A stretch of 64,000 bases of DNA from JBNKVT01 sp050299335 (GCA_050299335.1 JBNKVT010000062.1:1-64000); one strand, 5' to 3'. Counted from the stretch's first letter, positions 45,177 through 55,141 are shown. The notes: generated by a model from the letters alone, not told the origin. Program-made: numbers and translations.

Positions 45177-45685
45177 TGCCCCGTCGGATTGGTCAATGCG
45201 CGCGTCAGCCATTCCCAGCCGTCTCCCTCGGTCCGCAGCACCGCCTGCCTTGCGGTCTCGTCCCCGGGCACCGGGGAAAGCGTGATCCCGACATAGCGCA
45301 AGGGCGTCTCGGGTCCAAGCCTGTCGGGCCACTCGATGAGGGAAATAGCGCGGGGAAAGGCGTCGAACAGCCCGGTCTCCTCGATCTCGTCGGGGCCTGA
45401 GAGACGGTAGAAATCGGCGTGCCAGATCTCGCCGCGTGGGGTGTCATAGGGTTGAACGAGAGTGAATGTCGGCGAGGGAACCTCGGTCCCTGCCCCGGCA
45501 AGATGGCGGATGAAGCCCCGCGCAAACGCGGACTTTCCGCTGCCGAGGGGACCGGAGAGCAGGAAACAGTCACCCGCGCCGGCGCCATCGGCACAGCACT
45601 GCGCCAGGGCCCGGGTCGCGCCCTCGTCGGCGAGATGAAGACGGGTCGAGGACCGCGTCCGGTTTCGGGTTCGGGCCTCTGGCAT
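45149..45685 (-). CDS. tsaE: tRNA threonylcarbamoyladenosine biosynthesis ATPase TsaE
   Basis: A 178-residue P-loop ATPase: GPLGSGKSAFARGF near residue 45, then PSPTFTLVQPY and a Walker-B-like HADFYRL. TsaE works with TsaB and TsaD to make t6A37 on ANN-decoding tRNAs. The start at 45685 (MPEARTRNRT) is the best available; the open frame upstream to 45844 lacks family similarity. It leads the operon containing amgK, murU, addB, addA and trxA. Confidence 0.9.
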   Translation of the reverse strand: MPEARTRNRTRSSTRLHLADEGATRALAQCCADGAGAGDCFLLSGPLGSGKSAFARGFIRHLAGAGTEVPSPTFTLVQPYDTPRGEIWHADFYRLSGPDEIEETGLFDAFPRAISLIEWPDRLGPETPLRYVGITLSPVPGDETARQAVLRTEGDGWEWLTRALTNPTGQWQGESAML

Positions 45686-45856
45686 ATCGGGTCCGGCTAC
45701 GGATTTCGGCCTCAATCTGACCCTGAATTCTGCGCGACGCAAGCCCGATAGCCGGTCCCGCCCGGACCGGAGGGGGGATGCGAAGACGGGAAGGATCAGT
45801 GGGCCGGATCCGCCAGACAGTGGGTGAACCGTTTCTTGACCCACCCCGAGCCCGCC

Positions 45857-46717
45857 TCACCCCTTGATCGCGCCGCCCGTCAGGCCGGAAATGATGTAGC
45901 GCTGCGCCATCAGGAAGAAAGCCAGTGCCGGGATCGTGGTCAGGGTCAGGAAAGCCAGCACCTTCGGCCAGTTGGTCGAATACTGGCCCTGGTATTGCAT
46001 GATGCCGAGCGGCCAGGGGAAACTCTGGTCGTTGTTGAGCATGATGAGCGGCAGCAGGAAATTGTTCCAGCTGTTGATGAAAGCGAAGATGCCGACCGTG
46101 GTCAGGATCGGCAGCGACAGCGGCAGGACCACGTACCAGAAGATCTGCACATAGCCGCAGCGGTCCATCCGGGCCGCCTCGATCAGCTCGTAGGGCAGGT
46201 CCTGGAAGAACGAGCGCAGGAGCAGCATCGAGAAGGCGAGGTTGAAGGCAACCTGCGGCAGGATCACCGCCGCCGGATTGTCGAGAAGGCCGAAATTCCG
46301 GATGGTGATGAACAAGGGGATGATCGCGGCGGCGAAAGGGAACAGCAGCCCCAGCATGAAGAGCGATGTCAGGTGCCGCCGGCCCCAGAACCGGACATGG
46401 GTCAGCGTGAAGGCGGCCATCGACGAGACGATGACGGTCAGGACCACGGTGAAGACCGCGATAACGAAGGAATTCCACAGGAACCGGAAGAAGGCGCCAT
46501 CGTACAGGATCTCGGTGAAATTGACCGGATCCCAGCTTTCGGGCAGCGCGAAGGGCGCGGTGCGCAGCTCGCCGATGGATTTGAACCCGGCAAGGGCGGT
46601 CGTGTAGAACGGCACCAGCACGAACAGCGCCACGATCACCAGCGATATCCACTGCGAGACAGACAGGCCCGGCCGGTCGCCGGTGACCTTCAGTTTCCTC
46701 AAGCGACGCGCGCTCAT
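45857..46717 (-). CDS. Sugar ABC transporter permease (MalG-like)
   Basis: A 286-residue CUT1 permease with six membrane segments. The EAA loop ELIEAARMDRCGYVQIFWYVVLPLS lies near residues 190-212 and is characteristic, though the usual GAS reads RCG here. The start at 46717 overlaps the stop of the MalF-like gene by four bases (ATGA). It forms the membrane channel with the upstream gene product. Confidence 0.9.
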   Translation of the reverse strand: MSARRLRKLKVTGDRPGLSVSQWISLVIVALFVLVPFYTTALAGFKSIGELRTAPFALPESWDPVNFTEILYDGAFFRFLWNSFVIAVFTVVLTVIVSSMAAFTLTHVRFWGRRHLTSLFMLGLLFPFAAAIIPLFITIRNFGLLDNPAAVILPQVAFNLAFSMLLLRSFFQDLPYELIEAARMDRCGYVQIFWYVVLPLSLPILTTVGIFAFINSWNNFLLPLIMLNNDQSFPWPLGIMQYQGQYSTNWPKVLAFLTLTTIPALAFFLMAQRYIISGLTGGAIKG

Positions 46718-47613
46718 CTTTCCACCCTGAACAGGATCTTGCGATAGGCGAGGCTGACGCCGACGCAGGCGATGAACAGCAGCACCGACACCGCACCTCC
46801 GAAGCCGATCTTCAGCCTCAGGATGCCGAACTGGTAGAGGAACGACACCAGCGTGTGGCTGGAATTGCTCGGGCCGCCATTGGTCAAGGGAATGATCATG
46901 TCGAAAAGCTGCAACGAGCCGACGATGGCGAAGAAGACCGAGATGACGATGGCCGAGCGGATCATCGGGACCTTGATATGCCACATGATGCGCCAGCGGC
47001 TGACCCCGTCGAGACGCGCCGCCTCGATCACCTCGGCGGGGATCGACTGGAGCCCTGCGATATAGATCATCATGTGAAAGCCGAAATATTTCCAGATGAT
47101 GACCACCATGATCGCCGGAACCACCCAGAAGCGGTCCGCCAAGAGGAACGGCAGGTCCGCACCGATGGCATCTCCGATCTTCGGCACCAGCCCGTATTCG
47201 CCGTCATAGACGAAGCGCCAGATCAGCCCGGCGGCAATCTCGCTCAGGATGAAGGGCAGGAAGAAGACAGTGCGGAAGATCGAGACGAACCAGGCCTTCT
47301 GATAGAGTGCGAGCGCACACCACAGCGCCAGCGGCAACTGGATCAAGAGCGAGATGCCGACAAGGATCGCGGTATTGCGCACCGCCTTCGGGAAATGCCG
47401 GTTGCCAAGGACGTCGCCGTAATTCTCGAAGCCGACGAAATTGTCGACCGGCCCATAGCCCGTCCAGTCGAAGAAGGAGAAGCGGAAGGCGTTGAACAGC
47501 GGCCAGATCACGAAGATCAGGTAAAGCACGAGTGCGGGCAGCACCATCAGCAGGATGGCGGACCGGTTGCGGAACCGTCTTGCAGCCAGCGGCGTCGTGG
47601 CGATGTCCGTCAT
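46714..47613 (-). CDS. Sugar ABC transporter permease (MalF-like)
   Basis: A 299-residue CUT1 permease with six membrane segments and a normal EAA loop near residues 190-210 (EVIEAARLDGVSRWRIMWHIKVPM). It follows the binding-protein gene after a 64-base gap containing a stem-loop. The start at 47613 (MTDIATTPLA) is chosen because upstream codons lack a membrane-protein character. Unlike the transporter at 1.9-7.7 kb, the two permeases here are separate. Confidence 0.9.
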   Translation of the reverse strand: MTDIATTPLAARRFRNRSAILLMVLPALVLYLIFVIWPLFNAFRFSFFDWTGYGPVDNFVGFENYGDVLGNRHFPKAVRNTAILVGISLLIQLPLALWCALALYQKAWFVSIFRTVFFLPFILSEIAAGLIWRFVYDGEYGLVPKIGDAIGADLPFLLADRFWVVPAIMVVIIWKYFGFHMMIYIAGLQSIPAEVIEAARLDGVSRWRIMWHIKVPMIRSAIVISVFFAIVGSLQLFDMIIPLTNGGPSNSSHTLVSFLYQFGILRLKIGFGGAVSVLLFIACVGVSLAYRKILFRVER

Positions 47614-47641
47614 GGGGCGGGGCCTTCCAGGCAGAGGAACA

Positions 47642-47661
47642 GGGCCGGCGCGAACCGGCCC
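47642..47661 (-). other. Intercistronic stem-loop after the binding-protein gene
   Basis: GGGCCGG / CCGGCCC with a 6-base loop, 16 bases beyond the binding-protein stop and before the MalF-like start. Same position as the stem-loops in the other three importer operons. Confidence 0.5.
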
Positions 47662-47677
47662 CGTCCGAACGCAGCGC

Positions 47678-48928
47678 TCAGCGCGCGCCTTCGGCGGTGT
47701 CCTGCAGCTCCTCGGCCGCTTCCTCGGGCGAGATCGTCCCGGCGGCCAGCTCCACGGCGAGGTCGTTGAACACGCCCCCGACCTCCGGCCCGAGGGCCTG
47801 GTCGAAGAACAGCGCATGCCAGTGCGCGGCGTTGATGTTCCCGGCCACCTGGCGCTTGAACGGGTTGTCCATGCGGTCGGCCCCACCCTTCACGATGGGG
47901 ATATAGTAGGCCTTCTCGCCGAAATCGGCCTGGACCTCGGCGCTGTTGAACCACTCCATGAACTTCACCGCCTCGTCGGAAGCATTGCGCGAGAACAGCC
48001 AGCCCGACAGACCGCCCAGCGTGTCGGTCGGATCGCCGGCCCCACCCTCGACGGTCGGGAAGGGCATGATGCCAAGCTGGTCATCCGTCAGCCCTGCCTT
48101 GGAGGCGGAGTTGTCCTTCATCACCCCGTAGTCCCAGTCACCCATGAGGTGCATCGCGGCCCGTCCGTCGCCGAAATAGCCCGAGGCGTCGCCATAGGTC
48201 GCGGCCTCCCAGCCTTCCTGGAACGGCTCAAGCGCGCCCAGTTCGGCCAGATAGGCAGCCGCATCGATGAAGGGCTGCTCGGTGAACGAGATCTCGCCGG
48301 CCTGCGCCTGCTGGAACATGTCCTGCCCGGCCAGGCGGATGATCATCTTGCCCCACCAGAACTGTGCTGGCCACTTGTCCTTGCCGCCGATGGCCAACGG
48401 CGTGATGCCAGCATCCTTGAAGGTTTGCACCCCTTCGAGGAACCCTTCCCAGTCCGCCATCGAGGCCGGATCGACCCCGGCCTGTTCGAACAGGTCCTTG
48501 TTGTACCACATCACGACCTCGCCGACGTCACGCGCGATGCCGTAAAGCTTGCCGTCCTCCGTAAAGGCCGAGACCCCGGCCGAGCCGATCGCGTCGAGCG
48601 TTTCCTGGCTCACCACGTCATCGATGGGGCGCACCACGCCGGCGCGGATCTGTTCCTGCATGACGCCGCCGCCCCAGGAAAAGAAGATGTCCGGCGCATC
48701 GGGCGACTGCAGCAATGTCGTCAGCTTGGCCTTGAAGGCTTCGTTCTCGAGGAACTGCTCCTCGATGGTGACGCCCGGATGGGCCGCCTCGTAGGTCTGA
48801 GCCGCCGAGCGCAGCATCTCCAGTTCCTCGGGGATCGAGGTAATGTGCAGCCAGCGCACGGTCGTGTCGGCGTGGATCTGACCGGCAGATAGCGCCAAAA
48901 GACCTGCCGCCAGGACAAGTTTTTTCAT
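47678..48928 (-). CDS. Sugar ABC transporter substrate-binding protein
   Basis: A 416-residue family 1 binding protein with a Sec signal (MKKLVLAAGLLALSAGQIHA, cleavage near residue 20). It has typical SBP_1 patterns: the FENEAFKAKL-like segment, PDIFFSWGGG and a DVGEVVMWYNKDLFEQAG hinge. It is first in a minus-strand transporter operon; the matching ATPase gene is divergent at 49074. It is more likely a disaccharide/oligosaccharide than a monosaccharide binder, but the ligand is not known. Confidence 0.88.
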   Translation of the reverse strand: MKKLVLAAGLLALSAGQIHADTTVRWLHITSIPEELEMLRSAAQTYEAAHPGVTIEEQFLENEAFKAKLTTLLQSPDAPDIFFSWGGGVMQEQIRAGVVRPIDDVVSQETLDAIGSAGVSAFTEDGKLYGIARDVGEVVMWYNKDLFEQAGVDPASMADWEGFLEGVQTFKDAGITPLAIGGKDKWPAQFWWGKMIIRLAGQDMFQQAQAGEISFTEQPFIDAAAYLAELGALEPFQEGWEAATYGDASGYFGDGRAAMHLMGDWDYGVMKDNSASKAGLTDDQLGIMPFPTVEGGAGDPTDTLGGLSGWLFSRNASDEAVKFMEWFNSAEVQADFGEKAYYIPIVKGGADRMDNPFKRQVAGNINAAHWHALFFDQALGPEVGGVFNDLAVELAAGTISPEEAAEELQDTAEGAR

Positions 48929-49073
48929 AGTTTCCCTCCCATAACGGCGCTTCCTCCGGGTTGCCCCTGAAAGACGCCTTGCTTGTAATTCCCATTACTT
49001 AGCGGTTTGAGCTTTCGTAGCAAACACAAAATCTGATACTTACCCGCAAATCGGGTTGCATTGGGAGGTGCGG

Positions 49074-50159
<1,086 letters not shown>

Positions 50160-50202
50160 CCGCGGCATGCCATTTCCGCTGCCTCCCAAAACCACAGATT
50201 GG

Positions 50203-50345
50203 TTAGACAGGATCCCCGGAGCTGACCTTGCCGTCGGCCAGCCTCATGTCATCGGCGAGGTGCCAGATGATCTGCTCGCCCGGGGTGCCGAAGTTGCGGA
50301 TCTCCAGCGGGCCGGCATAGGCGGTGAGGGTGAGGGGCGGCTTGA
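50203..50345 (-). pseudogene. C-terminal remnant of an unidentified gene
   Basis: Read on the minus strand from about 50345 to the TAA at 50203-50205, the frame gives FKPPLTLTAYAG, PLEIRNFGTPGEQIIW and HLADDMRLADGKVSSGDPV with strong G/C third-position preference, unlike the noise around it. No initiator or upstream domain exists: just upstream lies a 10-base hairpin (50346-50368) and then non-coding DNA with in-frame stops. Likely a decayed gene cut at that hairpin. The family was not recognised. Confidence 0.4.
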
Positions 50346-50368
50346 AGGACTTTCCGGGGGAAAGTCCT
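50346..50368. repeat. Perfect hairpin at the remnant junction
   Basis: AGGACTTTCC-GGG-GGAAAGTCCT, a 10-base stem with a GGG loop, abutting the gene remnant at 50203-50345. Could be a terminator on either strand or the scar of an inserted palindromic element. The rest of 50369-50662 shows no gene. Confidence 0.5.
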
Positions 50369-50662
50369 CGGCCCCGAACGGGCGAGGAAACTTCCGCGCC
50401 CCCGGGACGACGTCAGGGCCGGGCCTGGATCAGGGGCCGAAGGGAAGCGACCCGCGGTTTCGGCGACTTCCGGCCGAGGTCCGGTATTGCGAAGAAGAGG
50501 CAAGACGTGACAGGATCGGAGGGATTGCGGAAACCGACGTTTTTCCGCAGATGCTCCGGCGGCGGACACCCGTCGGATTCTGGCCCGGCGCCACCGGTCC
50601 GTGCCGCTTCCGGGGACGAAACCGGGCGCGGCCTGACCCTGCAAGATGAAAGGCGAGACGCA

Positions 50663-52141
50663 ATGCCCAAGGACATGACCAAACTATCCGACCTTCTGGG
50701 CGACCCGAGCCTTCTGGAGACCCGCGCCCTGATCGGCGGGACCTGGACCATGGCAGATAGCGGTGCGACATTCGCGGTCACCAACCCGGCGCGCGGCGAT
50801 GTGATTGCCGAGGTGGCGGACCTCTCGCGCGCCGAGGTCGCAAGGGCGATCGATGCCGCCCATGAGGCCCAGAAGGACTGGGCCGGCTGGACCGGCAAGG
50901 AACGGGCCGGGGTGATCCGGCGCTGGTATGATCTCATGGTGGAAAACGCCGACGACCTGGCGGCGATCCTCACCGCCGAACAGGGCAAGCCCCTGACCGA
51001 GGCGAAGGGCGAGATCCTCTACGGGGCCTCGTTCATCGAATGGTTCGCCGAAGAGGCCAAGCGGGTCTATGGCGAGACCATCCCCGGCCATCAGCGCGAC
51101 AAGCGGATCACCGTCATCCGCCAGCCGATCGGGGTCGCGGCCTCGATCACGCCGTGGAATTTCCCCAACGCGATGATCGCCCGCAAGGCGGCCCCGGCCC
51201 TCGCCGCCGGTTGTGCGATGGTGGCGCGCCCGGCCTCCGAGACGCCGCTCTCGGCGCTGGCGATGGCGGTGCTGGCCGAACGTGCCGGTGTGCCTGCCGG
51301 GGTCTTCTCGGTCCTGCCTTCGACGGCGGCCTCCGAGGTGGGACTGGAATTCTGCGAGAATCCCAAGGTCCGCAAGCTGACTTTCACCGGCTCCACCGGT
51401 GTCGGTCGTATCCTGCTGCGCCAGGCCGCCGATCAGGTGATGAAATGCTCGATGGAACTCGGTGGCAACGCGCCCTTCATCGTCTTCGACGACGCCGACC
51501 TCGACGCGGCGGTCGAAGGGGCGATGATCTCGAAATACCGCAACAACGGCCAGACCTGCGTCTGTGCCAACCGCCTCTATGTCCAGGACGGGGTCTATGA
51601 CGCCTTTGCTACGAAACTGACCGCTGCCGTCGAGGCGATGAGGGTCGGGGACGGTTTCGCCGAAGGCAGCCAGCTTGGCCCCCTGATCACCGAGGCGGCG
51701 GTGGAAAAGGTCGAGGCCCATATCGCCGATGCCACGGCCAAGGGCGGCAGGATCCTGACCGGCGGCAGGCGCCACGACCTCGGCGGCACCTTCTTCGAGC
51801 CGACGGTCCTGACCGGCGCGACGCGCGAGATGGCCTTTGCCACCGAAGAGACCTTCGGCCCCCTCGCCCCGCTCTTCCGTTTCGAAACCGTGGACGAGGT
51901 CATCGAAATGGCCAATGACACGATTTTCGGCCTGGCGGCCTATTTCTACGCCGGCGACCTGTCCCGGGTGACCAGGGTCCAGGAGGCGCTGGAATATGGC
52001 ATGGTCGGGGTGAATACCGGGCTGATCTCGACCGAGGTCGCGCCCTTCGGCGGTGTCAAACAGTCGGGGCTGGGCCGCGAAGGCAGCCGGCACGGGATCG
52101 AGGAATTCCTGGAGATGAAATATATCTGCACCTCGGTATAG
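50663..52141 (+). CDS. gabD: Succinate-semialdehyde dehydrogenase-like aldehyde dehydrogenase
   Basis: A 492-residue NAD(P)-dependent aldehyde dehydrogenase: the oxyanion Asn is in TPWNFPNAM, the base Glu in MELGGNAPFIVF, the nucleophile in GQTCVCANR (first Cys) and the Rossmann GSTGVGRILL region. The KLSDLLGDPSLL start and the GGRRHDLGG loop match SSADH/GabD-type enzymes, which oxidise succinate semialdehyde from GABA or 4-hydroxybutyrate. No gabT is adjacent. The start at 50663 replaces a longer frame from 50324 without family similarity. Confidence 0.85.
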   Translation: MPKDMTKLSDLLGDPSLLETRALIGGTWTMADSGATFAVTNPARGDVIAEVADLSRAEVARAIDAAHEAQKDWAGWTGKERAGVIRRWYDLMVENADDLAAILTAEQGKPLTEAKGEILYGASFIEWFAEEAKRVYGETIPGHQRDKRITVIRQPIGVAASITPWNFPNAMIARKAAPALAAGCAMVARPASETPLSALAMAVLAERAGVPAGVFSVLPSTAASEVGLEFCENPKVRKLTFTGSTGVGRILLRQAADQVMKCSMELGGNAPFIVFDDADLDAAVEGAMISKYRNNGQTCVCANRLYVQDGVYDAFATKLTAAVEAMRVGDGFAEGSQLGPLITEAAVEKVEAHIADATAKGGRILTGGRRHDLGGTFFEPTVLTGATREMAFATEETFGPLAPLFRFETVDEVIEMANDTIFGLAAYFYAGDLSRVTRVQEALEYGMVGVNTGLISTEVAPFGGVKQSGLGREGSRHGIEEFLEMKYICTSV

Positions 52142-52252
52142 ACCAAAATCGTTTCAGACTGTCCCAGTCTGAAAAAGAACTTTGGTCCAGGAACGTAGGC
52201 TTGAGCAAAATCCTGGGATCAGATTGATTCAATCTGATCCGGTTTTGCTCAA
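52141..52252. repeat. Tandem nested palindromes (RIME-like intergenic element)
   Basis: Unit 1 (52141-52187): outer arms GACCAAA / TTTGGTC enclose TTTCAGACTG-TCC-CAGTCTGAAA. Unit 2 (52201-52252): outer arms TTGAGCAAAA / TTTTGCTCAA enclose the 12-base arms 52216-52227 and 52229-52240. Two large palindromes in about 110 bases resemble Rhizobium-type intergenic mosaic elements (RIME). The element begins at the gabD stop and may end that transcript. Confidence 0.6.
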
Positions 52253-52728
52253 TGGCGCAAATCGACGCCGTCCGGAGCAGGATCCATCCACCCGTTCAGC
52301 GTTTGCAAAGCAAAGGCATTCACGGGCGGGATTGAATGCGATCTGGCGCGACATGCTCTTACGCAGTCCGCCTAATAATTGCATCACCTGTCGCTGCGAG
52401 GAAATCTGTCGATTTCATCGCGGGCAGGTGAGACGTGATATATCTGGGAAAAGGCGGAACGCTGTATTGCGGCTGATTGGAACCATGTTTCCGGCCCCAC
52501 CCGTAAGACAGCATTTGCGCGGCACATGCGTTCACTTGCGGGGCGGGATTCGACAAGACCAGAATGCGCTGACCCTCGCTGGTCCTCCTGTTCCCCAAGA
52601 CTGTCTGAACGCCCGCGTCCAGCCCTTTACCTAAAGTTTTAGATACAGCCGCCGTTTGGATTAAACCCGCTTTCACGCCCCCACACCATTTTCGCGTCCG
52701 TGCACAAACAAAGGAACCGGATCGCGAC
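52253..52728. other. Intergenic region without a recognisable gene
   Basis: Nearly 480 bases of mixed composition between the tandem palindromes and the GGDEF gene. Open frames on both strands (for example 52359-52730, minus) have codon use unlike the genome's genes and no known domain. The leader and promoter of the GGDEF gene must lie here but no promoter stands out. Confidence 0.45.
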
Positions 52729-53484
52729 ATGCGGGAAATCCGCTATACCATTCTCGTAACAGCCATCGCGCTGCTGTCGACCTATCTGCTCATCATCGCC
52801 TTCGACGGTGTCGGGGAACTGATCTATCATATCGAGGTCGCGACCGTCGCTCCGCTCTTGATCACCCCACCCTTCACCTTCCTGAACATACATCGCAAGA
52901 TCCAGGTCGAGACGCTGAACAAGCGCCTGAACTATCTCCTCTCGCACGATCATCTCACCGGCGTCGCCACCCGCGCCCGCCTGATGGAAGCCTTCGACCA
53001 GGCTCCAGGAACCGGCGCCCTCCTGCTGATAGATGCTGATAAATTCAAGGAACTCAATGACATCCACGGCCATGTCACCGGCGACGAGGCCCTGCGCTAC
53101 CTCGCCGACATCATGCGTGGTGTCGTGCGTAAACGCGATATCGTCGCCCGTTGGGGCGGCGAGGAATTCGTCATTCTCCTGCGCGAGGCCCGTATCGAGG
53201 AGGCCGTCGGCATTTCCGACCGGCTGATCTCGACCCTGAACGCGCAAGGTCTGCAGACCGCCGCCGGTGAAATCCAGGTCACCGTCAGCATCGGCGTGAC
53301 GCTCTGCGAGCCGCATGAAAAACTCGAAACCGTCATCGACCGCGCCGATACCGCGCTATATCAGGCGAAACTGGGTGGCCGGAACCGCTTCGTTTTCGCC
53401 GACTGGCCCGACGACGTCGCCCCGAGCGAACCCCGCCCCCAACAGGGCGAGTTCCGTCGTTTCACGATCGCACCCACCGTCTGA
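52729..53484 (+). CDS. GGDEF-domain diguanylate cyclase, membrane-anchored
   Basis: A 251-residue protein. Two hydrophobic segments (residues about 5-25 and 35-55) anchor it in the inner membrane. The GGDEF domain spans 70-235 with an intact active site GGEEF (in RWGGEEFVIL) and an RxxD inhibitory site (RKRD, five residues before it). It should make cyclic di-GMP with product inhibition. No sensory domain is apparent. A response regulator gene follows 146 bases later. Confidence 0.9.
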   Translation: MREIRYTILVTAIALLSTYLLIIAFDGVGELIYHIEVATVAPLLITPPFTFLNIHRKIQVETLNKRLNYLLSHDHLTGVATRARLMEAFDQAPGTGALLLIDADKFKELNDIHGHVTGDEALRYLADIMRGVVRKRDIVARWGGEEFVILLREARIEEAVGISDRLISTLNAQGLQTAAGEIQVTVSIGVTLCEPHEKLETVIDRADTALYQAKLGGRNRFVFADWPDDVAPSEPRPQQGEFRRFTIAPTV

Positions 53485-53630
53485 CCCCCGCCACCGGATC
53501 CCGACGAGCGCGCCGCGGACGCTCCGGCGGGAAAAATACCTTGGATTTTCGACAAATCCGGCAGCGTTAATTCGGTGTTAGGACTGGCTAAGCTGAACTG
53601 GGCCTCCAACGAAGACGGGAGACCATCGGC

Positions 53631-54359
53631 ATGGCATTCGAGATACCTGACATATCCGTGTCCGGCACGCGGGCACGCAAATGCCTGACCGGCGTCACCA
53701 TCATCCTGGTCGAGGACAGCCGCTGCGCCTCCGAGGCGCTGCGTCTGATGGCAGTCTCGTCCGGGGCGCGCCTGCGCCGTGCCGACACGCTCGAATCGGC
53801 GCACCGGCATCTGAAGATCTACCGCCCCAACGCGGTCATCGTCGATATCGGCCTGCCCGACGGCGACGGGCTGACCCTGATTCGCGAGATCACCGAGACG
53901 GTCAAACCCTGCCCCGGCCTCATCGCAACCTCCGGCGGCGACCGCCGCGACTGGGAGGACAGCGCCCGATTTGCCGGTGCGGGTGCGATCCTGCCGAAAC
54001 CCATCGACGGGCTCGAAACCTTTCAGGACGCCGTTCTCGCGGTCCTTCCTGATGGCGAGGAACGCCGCGAGGGCTGGCTGCCGCGCAAGGGCGAGGTGGC
54101 CGCCCTCAGCGACGCGGCGAAGCAGGACGACCTCCGGCACGGCCGCGAATTGCTGTCCCGCGCCATCGCCACCGCCGATCTCGGCGAAGTCGCCTATTGC
54201 GGCCAATTCCTTGCTTCGGTGGCCGATATGTCCGGGGATGGCGAACTGCATGCCTATGCCGAGAAACTCTGCAAGGGCAATTCCGGCGCGGCGATGCTGG
54301 CGCTGCTCGATCAGCGGCTCGACGGCACCGCGAGGCAGGTATCGGGCGGCAGAGCCTGA
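53631..54359 (+). CDS. Response regulator receiver-domain protein
   Basis: A 242-residue protein with an N-terminal CheY-like receiver at about residues 21-140 (ILVEDSRCASEAL, phospho-acceptor Asp in VIVDIGLPDGDG, LPKPID). The C-terminal 100 residues form an alpha-helical region (LGEVAYCGQFLASVADMSG) with no DNA-binding motif or known output enzyme. Together with the GGDEF gene upstream it could belong to a signalling pair, but no histidine kinase is nearby. Confidence 0.85.
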   Translation: MAFEIPDISVSGTRARKCLTGVTIILVEDSRCASEALRLMAVSSGARLRRADTLESAHRHLKIYRPNAVIVDIGLPDGDGLTLIREITETVKPCPGLIATSGGDRRDWEDSARFAGAGAILPKPIDGLETFQDAVLAVLPDGEERREGWLPRKGEVAALSDAAKQDDLRHGRELLSRAIATADLGEVAYCGQFLASVADMSGDGELHAYAEKLCKGNSGAAMLALLDQRLDGTARQVSGGRA

Positions 54360-54457
54360 CGGCAAGCGCCGGGGCCGAACTGTGTCCGCCGAACCGCAAA
54401 ACCACAACCCCGTCAATCTTGCCAGCCCGTGCTCGTTCACCAGGATCGGCCTCCCTT

Positions 54458-54473
54458 GCCCTTTTCAAAGGGC
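54458..54473. terminator. Short hairpin between convergent genes
   Basis: GCCCTTT-TC-AAAGGGC centred on TTTTCAAA, in the gap between the response regulator end and the DUF2064 gene end. May serve either transcript; no strong U-run follows. Confidence 0.4.
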
Positions 54474-54517
54474 GGACCCTGTGGAGCGAAAAAAGGGCGG
54501 CGGCAAGGCGCGGGCCG

Positions 54518-55141
54518 TCACCGCAGAAAATTCTTGAGATCCTCCGCAGAATCCACATCCCGCAACCGGCGCAACATGACCGGATCGGGCTCCTGCAGCG
54601 TTTTGAGCGTGTCCCTCAGCGCATGCGCACTTGACCAACGCACATTCCGGAACAGCCCGGCCGGCACCGGCTGGCCACCCCGCCTGAGCCCTATCAGCCA
54701 ATAGCCTCCGTCCTCGGCCGGCCCGATCACGGCGCCGCGCCGGCCCAGCGCTCCGAAGGCCGCGCCGATATCGTCCGGAGAAATCCCCGGCACATCCGAG
54801 CCCACGATCACCACCTTGCCAGGTGGCAGCCCGCGGAAAAGCCGCCCCATCCGGTCGCCGAGATCGCCCCGCCCCTGCCCGACCCGCCGCAGATGCCCCG
54901 GCCAGTCGCGCGACCGCAGCCCTGCCGTATCCGGCGTCACCGCCAGCCACAGGGTCCAGCGCCGTGGCTTGTCGAGCCGCTGGATCAGCCGGGCAACCTG
55001 GTGACGGTACCACCAGACTGCCGCCACATGCCCAATCCCCCGCGCCAGCCGGGTCTTCACCCGCCCCGCCCGGGGCTGGCGGATCATGACGACCAGATGC
55101 CTTTGCCGCGCCGGGCTCCTCCGGATCACGCGCCCGTTCAT
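54518..55141 (-). CDS. TIGR04282/DUF2064 glycosyltransferase-like protein (CofC-like)
   Basis: A 207-residue nucleotidyltransferase-fold protein: MIRQPRAGRVKTRLA near the N-terminus, VVIVGSDVPGISPDDIGAAF and the GPAEDGGYWLIGL motif of the DUF2064 family. The start at 55141 overlaps the dapE stop (ATGA), which favours it over upstream codons. DUF2064 members are found with glycosyltransferase or cofactor pathways; the function of this one is unknown. Confidence 0.8.
   Translation of the reverse strand: MNGRVIRRSPARQRHLVVMIRQPRAGRVKTRLARGIGHVAAVWWYRHQVARLIQRLDKPRRWTLWLAVTPDTAGLRSRDWPGHLRRVGQGRGDLGDRMGRLFRGLPPGKVVIVGSDVPGISPDDIGAAFGALGRRGAVIGPAEDGGYWLIGLRRGGQPVPAGLFRNVRWSSAHALRDTLKTLQEPDPVMLRRLRDVDSAEDLKNFLR

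Noticed and set aside
52182..52634. 150-codon frame in the gap after gabD
   Set aside because: It runs through the tandem palindromes, has biased composition and no ribosome site.
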